Below, piece after piece: positions 17,386 to 24,254 of a stretch of DNA of 64,000 nt; positions within the stretch are counted from its first letter, which is position 1, and every line of letters begins with the position of its first letter. The stretch is from JAHOYW01 sp963664605. Its GTDB lineage: Bacteria > Verrucomicrobiota > Lentisphaeria > Victivallales > Victivallaceae. The DNA is taken from contig OY761536.1 in NCBI GenBank assembly GCA_963664605.1, forward strand, positions 3,596,001 to 3,660,000, written 5' to 3'. The notes beneath the pieces were generated by a model. It saw only the letters and a program-made list of their open reading frames with translations. It did no database searches and had not been told where the DNA came from. The position numbers were made by a program, and so were the translations under genes.

Positions 17386-18717
17386 ATGAATAGCAACACA
17401 AAAATTACGATGGTCGGCGGCGGCAGTTATAACTGGTGTCCCCGTTTAATTTGCGATTTAATCCAGGAACCTGAACTTGAGAGCAGTGATGTTTTTCTCC
17501 TGGATATAAATCTGAAAGCGGCACAGGAAGTCAAAGCAGCAGCAGACCGTCTGTGCAAAGATAACAGCAAAAACTTTCGTTTTATCGCGACCGATAATGA
17601 AGAAGAGGCATTTAAAAATACTGATTTTGTGATTATAACAATTTCCACCGGCGGCCTTGCCATGATGAAACACGACCTGGAAATTCCGGATAAATACGGG
17701 ATTTATCAGACCGTAGCAGATTCCGTCGGGCCAGGAGGCTGGGCGCGCTTGCTGAGGAATGTGCCAATATTTGTCGATATGGTACAGAAAATTGAAAAAC
17801 TTTCTCCCAATGCGGTTATCCTTAATTACACAAACCCTATGGCAGGCCTGACCGGGGCAATATGCGAAATCTCTGATTTGAGAACGGTAGGACTTTGTCA
17901 TGGAATGTTCGGAACCCGTTATTATATAGCGCGTATCCTGGGAGTTGACAAGGAGGATATGGCGATTCGTTACGGCGGCATCAATCATTTTTTCTGGATT
18001 TGGGATTTCAGCGTTAACGGCAAGGATGGTTATAAATTACTGGAAGAAAAACTCAATGGCGGCAGTTTAGTAAAATATGACAAGGCAAGCAACGACCCAG
18101 TAGGTTTTTCTGATAAAAATCATCTTTTATTTGCAGAGATGTATAAAAATTTTGGATACTTGAACTATGTTGCCGACCGCCATACATGTGAATATTTTCC
18201 GGCATATCTGACTGATAAAAATATGATGAAGAAATTCAAACTGGAAAGGACCATGACCAGTGACCGGGAAGAGAAATATAAGAAAGCACGACAGTTCGCG
18301 CTTGACCTCGCGAATGGAAAAGAAAAACTCATGCCGGCAAGCTGTGAAACTGCTGTTGACATAATGAAATCTATAGTTACAAACACGCCATTTGTAGATG
18401 TAGTGAATTTGCCAAATACCGGACAAATAGAAAATTTGCCGCGTAACGCGGTAGTGGAAACCCTCGGACTGGTTGACGGTAATGGATTTACCCCCCTTGC
18501 AATGGGGAAAATGCCGGAAATCATTCGAGGCGTTACCGAAATCCACTGCCATACTCAAATGATGACTCTGGAGGCAGCGCTCAAAGGCAACAAAAAACTT
18601 GCCATGGAAGCCTTGATGCTTGACCCGCAGTGTGCTAGATTAGCTCCGTCGGACGTAAAAAAAATGGGGAATGAATTAATTGAGGCCACTAAAGATTATC
18701 TTCCTCAGTTTAAATAA
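17386..18717 (+). CDS. GH4 family glycosidase, CHG (alpha-glucuronidase-type) subgroup
   Basis: A 443-residue cytoplasmic enzyme of the NAD+- and Mn2+-dependent family GH4, which cleaves by C3 oxidation and elimination rather than direct hydrolysis. The nucleotide-binding loop is TMVGGGSYNW near residues 8-17. NYTNPMAG (147-154) is the family signature, the metal ligands are Cys171 in GLCHG and His201 in GGINHFF, and the NAD domain ends in TISTGG. GH4 subgroups are told apart by the residues after the catalytic Cys: CHG is the type of alpha-glucuronidases, CHS of alpha-galactosidases and CN/CD of 6-phosphoglucosidases. This predicts a uronoside or related acidic sugar substrate. It is paralogous to the gene at 31979, and both are followed by a PIG-L deacetylase gene, so the two activities probably act on one compound. 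Confidence 0.8.
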   Translation: MNSNTKITMVGGGSYNWCPRLICDLIQEPELESSDVFLLDINLKAAQEVKAAADRLCKDNSKNFRFIATDNEEEAFKNTDFVIITISTGGLAMMKHDLEIPDKYGIYQTVADSVGPGGWARLLRNVPIFVDMVQKIEKLSPNAVILNYTNPMAGLTGAICEISDLRTVGLCHGMFGTRYYIARILGVDKEDMAIRYGGINHFFWIWDFSVNGKDGYKLLEEKLNGGSLVKYDKASNDPVGFSDKNHLLFAEMYKNFGYLNYVADRHTCEYFPAYLTDKNMMKKFKLERTMTSDREEKYKKARQFALDLANGKEKLMPASCETAVDIMKSIVTNTPFVDVVNLPNTGQIENLPRNAVVETLGLVDGNGFTPLAMGKMPEIIRGVTEIHCHTQMMTLEAALKGNKKLAMEALMLDPQCARLAPSDVKKMGNELIEATKDYLPQFK

Positions 18718-18772
18718 TTTTTTAATTTTTTTAGTACGCAAAACAGCTACTTACTTTACAGGAGATATATAA

Positions 18773-19654
18773 ATGCAAAAGAAAATCATGGCAATCGGGG
18801 CTCACGCGGATGATATTGAGCTTAGAGCCGGCGGAACATTACTTAAATATTTGAAAAAAGGATATGAGATTATCTATATAATGTCCACTAATAATTTCAG
18901 CGGATGCTGGAGCAAAAGACAAACGGACGGTTCGATAAAAGTTGAGAAGCCCATACCTGAGATCATAATGAAACAACGCAAGCTGGAAACCGAAAAAGCG
19001 GCAGCGGTTTTTGGAACAAGCCCCGTTCATTTAGATCATCCCCAAAGACATTACAATTTACCTGATGGCTCCCAGGCTGAACTGCGTTACGGCAGCCCCC
19101 CTGCCCCAATGGTAAAAAGCAATGTTTCCAGTATCCTTACCGCTCCTGAAAATCCGGACAATATTGAAAAATTATCCGAATTTATTAAAAAGCATTCTCC
19201 TGAATGTATCGTAACTCACGGCCCTATTCAGGTCAATCCTGAACATTCCGCCACATCTCTTCTTGTAACCCGCGCCTGGAAAAAGGCAAAAGAAGACGGA
19301 ATTTCCTGCGGCCTGCTTTACTGGGGAGAAGAACATGTAATATTCGGGCAGGTATCCTGTAAATGGGATTCATTTATAAATATATCAGATTATCTGGAAG
19401 AAAAGATAAATGCCATAGCAATCCATGAAACACAAATGCCCAGAGCTCTTGAAGCAAATTTCCCACACCGTGTATGGAATAAAATCCGGGGACAAGCCTG
19501 CGGTTGTTATGCCAGTGAAACTTTTACCATTAATCATTTGGAAGAAGGCTTTGAACTATCCCGGGAAATTAGCGGCAACCGGGGAGAATATTTTTTGAAC
19601 GAATATCCGTCATGGGATAATAACGGTAACATCAAGATGGTAAAATTCAATTAA
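18773..19654 (+). CDS. PIG-L/LmbE-family deacetylase
   Basis: A 293-residue cytoplasmic enzyme. The zinc site is visible as GAHADDIE (His11, Asp13, Asp14; the family norm is AHPDDxE) and a second His in VNPEHSAT. The family removes N-acyl groups from GlcNAc-type amino sugars, for example GlcNAc-PI, mycothiol and bacillithiol precursors, and chitin oligomers. The C-terminal CGCYASETFTI is typical of a larger-than-usual subfamily seen near glycosidases in PVC and Bacteroidota genomes. Start ATG has a Shine-Dalgarno-like GGAGAT 12 bases upstream. It follows the GH4 gene by 55 bp, and the same GH4-PIG-L order recurs at 31979-34175, which implies removal of an N-acyl group from the GH4 product or substrate. 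Confidence 0.8.
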   Translation: MQKKIMAIGAHADDIELRAGGTLLKYLKKGYEIIYIMSTNNFSGCWSKRQTDGSIKVEKPIPEIIMKQRKLETEKAAAVFGTSPVHLDHPQRHYNLPDGSQAELRYGSPPAPMVKSNVSSILTAPENPDNIEKLSEFIKKHSPECIVTHGPIQVNPEHSATSLLVTRAWKKAKEDGISCGLLYWGEEHVIFGQVSCKWDSFINISDYLEEKINAIAIHETQMPRALEANFPHRVWNKIRGQACGCYASETFTINHLEEGFELSREISGNRGEYFLNEYPSWDNNGNIKMVKFN

Positions 19655-19687
19655 TCTTTAAATCAATAGTAAATAAGGAATAAAATT

Positions 19688-21178
19688 TTGTTTGATATAA
19701 TCATTTCAAACGGTCGTGTTTTTGATGGGGAAGACTTTCAGGAACAGCAATTTGACCTTGGTATTAGCGAAGGCAAAATAACTGCAATCGGAGATTTATC
19801 CCGTGCTGAAGCTAAAGAACGTATTGATGCTTCCGGCCTTATTGTGTCTCCGGGCTTTATTGATATTCATAGTCATAATGATATGTCAATGAAAAGAAAT
19901 CCCATGGCGGAAAGTTATATCCGGCAGGGAATAACAACAGCAGTTGGAGGAAATTGCGGAGGCGCCCCCCATCCGATATCAGAGCACTTTAAAAAAGTTG
20001 AAACTCAGGAACAGCGAATTAATTATGCTTGTCTGGCCGGCGCAAATGAAATTCGCAAAGCCGTATCGAAAGAGAGCACAGCTTTCACTCAGGAACAAAT
20101 ATGTCAAATGAGGGAATACCTTAGAAAAGATTTTGAAGCTGGAGCAATCGGTTTATCTTCCGGCGTAAGGTATATGCCTTTTTTTACAACTGCGGAATTA
20201 ATAGAATTAGCCAAAGTTGCGGCAGAATATAAAAGTTACTACGCAAGCCATATTCGCAATGAATCTGAAAATCTGCTGGAATCCATAGAGGAATTTATTG
20301 AAATCTGTCGGAAAAGCGGATCTCCTGGTCAAATATCCCATATTAAATGTCTCGGCAAGGTTGCCGCCGATAAATCTGGAAGATTAATCGCAATGGTGGA
20401 TGAAGCACATAAAAACGGACTTGATATTACTGCGGATCTATATCCATACGATGCAAGTTCAAATTCTCTGCTCGGCGCTATGGTCGGACATGACAATCTG
20501 ATTCTCGCTGAACAGGAAGGCAGCCAGGAAGCATTACTTTATAATAAAAAAATAAGGCAATCGGCGGAAATTTGTTTTAAAGAAAGATACAGGCATTTTG
20601 ATGACGGAAAATCAATTCTGCTTGGGCCGGTAGCGAGGGAAACGGAGTGGTGCGGTAAATCTTTGACAGAATATCTGGAAAAACATCCCGGAAACCATTA
20701 TGAAGAAACTGTTAAGCTCTGCTTAAACCAGGATGTCAAAGGTATTTACCGGATAATTCCTGAAAAGGATATAGAGAATTTCCTGAAACAGGACTGGGTA
20801 ATGGCCTGTACCGACGGTTGGATGGAAAACGAACCCGGAGACTATATGCATCCAAGGAGCTTTGGTTCATTCCCCAGATTTATTTCCAGTTACGTAAAGG
20901 ATAATAAGTCCCTGACTATGGCAGAGGCATTAAAGAAAATGACATATATGCCGGCTCAGCGTCTTGGTTTTAAACAACGCGGGAAAATAGCTGAAAATAT
21001 GATTGCAGATATAGTACTTTTTGATTCTCTGAAAATCAAAGACCGGGCAGACTATAAGAATTGCAGGAGATATCCTGAAGGTTTCAAATGGATAATTATT
21101 GGAGGAAATATCGCATTAAAAGATGACAAACCAGTAAAAAAAGGCTTTGGGAAATTGATTCGTCGGAATGAATCATAA
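19688..21178 (+). CDS. N-acyl-D-amino-acid deacylase-like amidohydrolase
   Basis: A 496-residue amidohydrolase of the D-aminoacylase family. FIDIHSHND gives the first metal-binding HxH (His61, His63); GGNCGG contains the bridging Cys90 characteristic of D-aminoacylases. SHIRNES and QISHIKCLG supply further His ligands, VMACTDGW the catalytic Asp, and the C-terminus returns to the beta-sandwich domain (GKIAENMIADIVLFD). Members split N-acyl-D-amino acids, and related ones D-glutamyl or D-amino-acid-sugar amides. The start is a TTG at 19688 with AAGGA eight bases upstream. It stands third in the operon, 33 bp after the PIG-L gene; together they suggest breakdown of an amide-linked amino-sugar or D-amino-acid conjugate. 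Confidence 0.75.
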   Translation: MFDIIISNGRVFDGEDFQEQQFDLGISEGKITAIGDLSRAEAKERIDASGLIVSPGFIDIHSHNDMSMKRNPMAESYIRQGITTAVGGNCGGAPHPISEHFKKVETQEQRINYACLAGANEIRKAVSKESTAFTQEQICQMREYLRKDFEAGAIGLSSGVRYMPFFTTAELIELAKVAAEYKSYYASHIRNESENLLESIEEFIEICRKSGSPGQISHIKCLGKVAADKSGRLIAMVDEAHKNGLDITADLYPYDASSNSLLGAMVGHDNLILAEQEGSQEALLYNKKIRQSAEICFKERYRHFDDGKSILLGPVARETEWCGKSLTEYLEKHPGNHYEETVKLCLNQDVKGIYRIIPEKDIENFLKQDWVMACTDGWMENEPGDYMHPRSFGSFPRFISSYVKDNKSLTMAEALKKMTYMPAQRLGFKQRGKIAENMIADIVLFDSLKIKDRADYKNCRRYPEGFKWIIIGGNIALKDDKPVKKGFGKLIRRNES

Positions 21179-21208
21179 ATTTTTAACGTAAACAAACAGG
21201 AAAAACTA

Positions 21209-22207
21209 ATGAAAAAAATCAAAATAGCACAGATAGGATTAGGGCCATTAGGACAGAAAATCGCGCAATTTATTCAGGAAAGGGACAGTCTTGAAATTGT
21301 AGCTGCCATAGATAATGACCCGCAGAAACAAGGCAGAGATTTCGGCGATTTATGCGGCATTCCCGGCTTGAATGACATAAATATTCAGGAAAATATTTCA
21401 CAATGTATCGGAAAAACGCAAATAGATGTTGTTGTTTTGACTACAGTTTCTGATATGGAACGCATAACTCCTCAAATTGAAGAAATTGTAAGTCATGGCA
21501 TTCCGGTAGTTTCAACCTGTGAAGAACTTTCATTTCCATGGCTCACTTCTCCTGAACTTTCCAGGCAAATTGATAAGGCGGCAAAAGAAAATAACGTGGC
21601 AGTTCTGGGCACAGGAGTCAATCCAGGCTTCCTGATGGATTGTCTGCCGACATGCTTAACAGCTGTATGTCAGAAAGTGAAAACAATCAAAGTATCCAGA
21701 ATCCAGAACGCAAAATTCAGACGTATTCCATTCCAGAAAAAAATAGGAGCCGGACTCTCTTTGGATTCATTTGAGAAAAAAAAACAGGAAGGAACTTTGA
21801 GGCATGTGGGCCTTACTGAATCAATGCATATGATTGCTGCAAGAATGGGATGGAATCTTGATAAAACCGAAGATATCCTCACTCCAGTCATAGCAGAAAA
21901 AGAAATAATTACCGACGCGATGACAATAAAACCGGGATTTGCCGCAGGCGTACAACAAATAGGCAGAGGGTATGTCGGCAATGAAGAAAAAATAACGCTC
22001 TTTTTCAAAGCGTCAGTCGGAGAGCCCGAATCCATGGACAGGGTGAAAATAGAGGGCAGCCCAAACATAGTTTCCGAAATTCCCGGAGGAATTAATGGAG
22101 ATGTAGCTACATGCGCTATTACAATAAATGCCATAAAACAAATACTCAGGGCAGAACCGGGGCTAAGGACTATGACAGATGTTCCTGTCGTATCATATTT
22201 CCCGTAA
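21209..22207 (+). CDS. 2,4-diaminopentanoate dehydrogenase-like NAD(P) oxidoreductase
   Basis: A 332-residue protein with a Rossmann fold (IAQIGLGPLGQKIAQFI, then VVAAIDNDPQKQGRDFG-like EIVAAIDNDPQKQGRD). NNVAVLGTGVNPGFLMDCLP is the hallmark of the dihydrodipicolinate-reductase-related group that includes 2,4-diaminopentanoate dehydrogenase of ornithine fermentation. Members oxidise or reduce an amine/imino carbon, releasing ammonia. In this operon it follows the D-aminoacylase-like gene by 30 bp, so it could oxidatively deaminate the amino acid or amine released by that enzyme. True diaminopentanoate as substrate is unlikely to be readable from sequence and is not claimed. Last gene of the operon; a terminator follows within 60 bp. 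Confidence 0.65.
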   Translation: MKKIKIAQIGLGPLGQKIAQFIQERDSLEIVAAIDNDPQKQGRDFGDLCGIPGLNDINIQENISQCIGKTQIDVVVLTTVSDMERITPQIEEIVSHGIPVVSTCEELSFPWLTSPELSRQIDKAAKENNVAVLGTGVNPGFLMDCLPTCLTAVCQKVKTIKVSRIQNAKFRRIPFQKKIGAGLSLDSFEKKKQEGTLRHVGLTESMHMIAARMGWNLDKTEDILTPVIAEKEIITDAMTIKPGFAAGVQQIGRGYVGNEEKITLFFKASVGEPESMDRVKIEGSPNIVSEIPGGINGDVATCAITINAIKQILRAEPGLRTMTDVPVVSYFP

Positions 22208-22258
22208 AAATAATCACAATCATGATTAACATTATTTAAAATTTTGTCAATTAAATTT

Positions 22259-22308
22259 AAAAGATGCAGCACTCTGGATTCAGGAATGGCTGCATCTTTT
22301 TACGTTTT
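22259..22308 (+). terminator. Intrinsic terminator after the first GH4 operon
   Basis: A perfect 12-bp stem: AAAAGATGCAGC (22259-22270) pairs with GCTGCATCTTTT (22289-22300), with an 18-base loop and a TTTT-TACGTTTTT tail. The A-rich left arm makes it potentially bidirectional. Confidence 0.7.
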
Positions 22309-22338
22309 TGAATCCAACCCGGTATAATATGAAATGTC

Positions 22339-22422
22339 AAAAAAAAAGCCTGAGACTTCAGGCGCATAAATCTTATTTTTAACTTTTTTGTATTATCTAA
22401 CTTGCTTTTTATGAAATAAGAC
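22339..22422 (-). ncRNA. Candidate small RNA divergent from the LacI gene
   Basis: On the minus strand a promoter TTGAAT (22457-22452), 17 bp, TATAAT (22434-22429) predicts a start near 22422. About 65-85 bases on, the transcript would form the perfect hairpin GCCTGA-agtc-TCAGGC (22363-22348) followed by nine U residues (22347-22339), a textbook intrinsic terminator. No minus-strand gene ends there, so the terminator has no other evident job. The RNA has no coding frame with a start signal. Its -35 lies in the palindrome at 22438-22457, so the LacI protein could control it. Confidence 0.35.
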
Positions 22423-22430
22423 ACTATAAT
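22402..22430 (+). promoter_or_regulatory. Promoter of the LacI-prepilin-DUF4838-TPR operon
   Basis: TTGCTT (22402-22407), a 17-bp spacer and TATAAT (22425-22430). Transcription is predicted to start near 22437, at the left edge of the palindrome 22438-22457. Confidence 0.6.
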
Positions 22431-22437
22431 TATATTA

Positions 22438-22457
22438 TTGAATGAACGGTCATTCAA
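22438..22457. promoter_or_regulatory. Palindromic operator, probably autoregulatory for the LacI protein
   Basis: TTGAATGA-ACGG-TCATTCAA: perfect 8-bp arms around a central CG, the usual symmetry of LacI-family operators. It covers the predicted start of the LacI transcript and the -35 of the divergent candidate small RNA, so binding would block both. Confidence 0.6.
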
Positions 22458-22477
22458 ATAAAAAAGGATTCGTTGAA

Positions 22478-23494
22478 ATGCGAGTAACAATGCAAACAAT
22501 AGCTGATAAAGTCGGCGTATCTAAACAGGCTGTATCTACTGCTTTGACTGGTCGCGGATGTACGCGGGTATCGCCTGAAAAACATAAAAGAATCAAAGAG
22601 GTAGCGGAAGAGGTCGGTTACAGGTTCAATATATCAGCCCAGCGTTTGAAATCCAAACAAACGAACGTGATAACTGTTGTTATTAATCCTTTTATGCCCG
22701 ACGATCTGCTTAAGACTCCGGAATTTATAAGTCCGACCTATGCTTCCATGACAATATACATACTTTCGCACATGATACGTTCTGCCGGCTATGATATAAA
22801 ACTGGAATATACTGATCCCGGTCAAAATCTCAAACAGATGGCAAGACGCGTTGTTACTCCTGATTTAACTGATGGAATCATATTTATCGGTTATGACGGC
22901 ATGGATTTTCACGATGAACTTTCAAGAACTAACATCCCTCATATGTTTGTAGGGGATTTTATTGATCCTGAACGTCGCGATGTACCTTTAACGGCTGTTC
23001 GCAGGGAACCTGGTTTTGTTGCCGCAGTAGAGTATTTGCTGAATTCGAAACATAAACGGATCGCATGGGCGACATCCATGGGAGGGTCGGAAAGAACAAA
23101 CTCTCTCCAAAAGAAGGTTTTCAGCAAATATGGTATTGACGATCCTGCTTTACATTTCAGATTGAGTGATTATTATGCAGTACGAAAATTAGTTGAAGAA
23201 TATCCCAAACACGGCTTTGATGCGCTTATGTGCGGGAATATCGTAATCGCAAACTGGTGTTTCAGGGAATTGCGATACAGAGGATTTGACATCCCGAAAG
23301 ATGTTGCGGTAATTGGTATTGACAAGGATAATTCATTCAAAGCAAACAATATTGCCAGTATTGGTATAGATCGTAATGCATTATACCAAAAAGCTCTTGA
23401 TGCTCTTCTGGATATGATCAAGAAGAAAAACGGAGCTGACTTATCGAAACATTTCGTATTCGATATGGAATTTGAACGTGGACAAACAGCATAA
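22478..23494 (+). CDS. LacI-family transcriptional regulator (cassette B)
   Basis: A 338-residue regulator. The N-terminal helix-turn-helix is MQTIADKVGVSKQAVSTALTG, followed by the hinge region (EVAEEVGYRFNISAQRL). The periplasmic-binding-protein-like effector domain covers the rest; DALMCGNIVIANWCFRELRYRG, then DIPKDVAVIGIDKD, are its typical late strands. The ATG at 22478 is chosen because AAAAGGA is nine bases upstream. The earlier in-frame ATG at 22442 lies inside the predicted operator and would leave only five bases of leader. It is transcribed ahead of the prepilin-like gene (36-bp gap), so the regulator heads the cassette it presumably controls. The other two regulated cassettes use AraC proteins. 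Confidence 0.85.
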   Translation: MRVTMQTIADKVGVSKQAVSTALTGRGCTRVSPEKHKRIKEVAEEVGYRFNISAQRLKSKQTNVITVVINPFMPDDLLKTPEFISPTYASMTIYILSHMIRSAGYDIKLEYTDPGQNLKQMARRVVTPDLTDGIIFIGYDGMDFHDELSRTNIPHMFVGDFIDPERRDVPLTAVRREPGFVAAVEYLLNSKHKRIAWATSMGGSERTNSLQKKVFSKYGIDDPALHFRLSDYYAVRKLVEEYPKHGFDALMCGNIVIANWCFRELRYRGFDIPKDVAVIGIDKDNSFKANNIASIGIDRNALYQKALDALLDMIKKKNGADLSKHFVFDMEFERGQTA

Positions 23495-23530
23495 CAATAA
23501 AAAAGCAAACTAATAAATGGAGGTATTAAG

Positions 23531-24196
23531 ATGTTTATCGTACAAACAAGAAAAAGGCAAAGAAGTATAAGCGGTTTTACCCTTATTGAACTCCTCGTTG
23601 TGATAGCTATCATAGCAATCCTCGCTTCAATGCTGCTGCCGGCATTGAATCAGGCCAGGGAAAAAGCAAAATCCATTAGCTGCCTCAGTAATATGAAGCA
23701 AATTGGAATGGCCCTCAATTTTTATTACGGAGATTATGAATATTACCGTCCTACAAAACGCTGGTCAGATGCCGGTTTTGCTACAGGTACACATTCAGGA
23801 CATTATATGTACCACAATTGTTCTTGCGCTCTTGGTGGATACTTGAATGATACTTTAGGGTATGTTACAACATCAACCAGATCAAAATTTGCCTGCCCTT
23901 CTGTACCAATCGGAGTGATCGCAGACGGTAAATATTATTATTATACTATAGCTGGAAACGTTTATAATACCGGTTTATATAAAAAAGTAAAATACCCATC
24001 TGAACTTGCCTATGCGGGAGAAATTCAATATGATGGCCAACTTCTTAGTAATTCTGCTCAGTTTACTGTGGCACGTACAGCATCCAGGCATAATGGAATG
24101 AATAATATTCTGTATTATGACGGTCATTCAAGTGCCAGGAGAGGAACAGAGATACAGTCTCTACCGGTTACAGATAAATTTTGGGTTAATCAATAA
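23531..24196 (+). CDS. Prepilin-type protein with H-X9-DG motif, cassette B
   Basis: A 221-residue protein. After a basic leader (TRKRQRSISG) comes FTLIELLVVIAIIAILASML, the prepilin peptidase site with Glu5 and hydrophobic helix, continued by NQAREKAKSISCLSNMKQIG. The C-terminus contains RHNGMNNILYYDGH, an exact H-x9-D-G, the motif of the prepilin-type processing-associated family frequent in PVC bacteria. The central region is Tyr-rich and has Cys pairs (YHNCSCALGG), possibly a surface-exposed variable domain. A GGAGG lies nine bases before the ATG. It sits directly upstream of the DUF4838 gene (58 bp), and I infer that the pilin subunit localises or exports the cassette's enzyme. Confidence 0.8.
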   Translation: MFIVQTRKRQRSISGFTLIELLVVIAIIAILASMLLPALNQAREKAKSISCLSNMKQIGMALNFYYGDYEYYRPTKRWSDAGFATGTHSGHYMYHNCSCALGGYLNDTLGYVTTSTRSKFACPSVPIGVIADGKYYYYTIAGNVYNTGLYKKVKYPSELAYAGEIQYDGQLLSNSAQFTVARTASRHNGMNNILYYDGHSSARRGTEIQSLPVTDKFWVNQ

Positions 24197-24254
24197 TAAA
24201 ATATTTGAAAGAACAGCATAAAACGCTAAAGCTATATTAATAAAGGAATAATTC

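Noticed and set aside
22442..22477. Upstream ATG of the LacI gene as true start
   Set aside because: It would lie within the palindromic operator, about five bases after the predicted start of transcription and without a Shine-Dalgarno.
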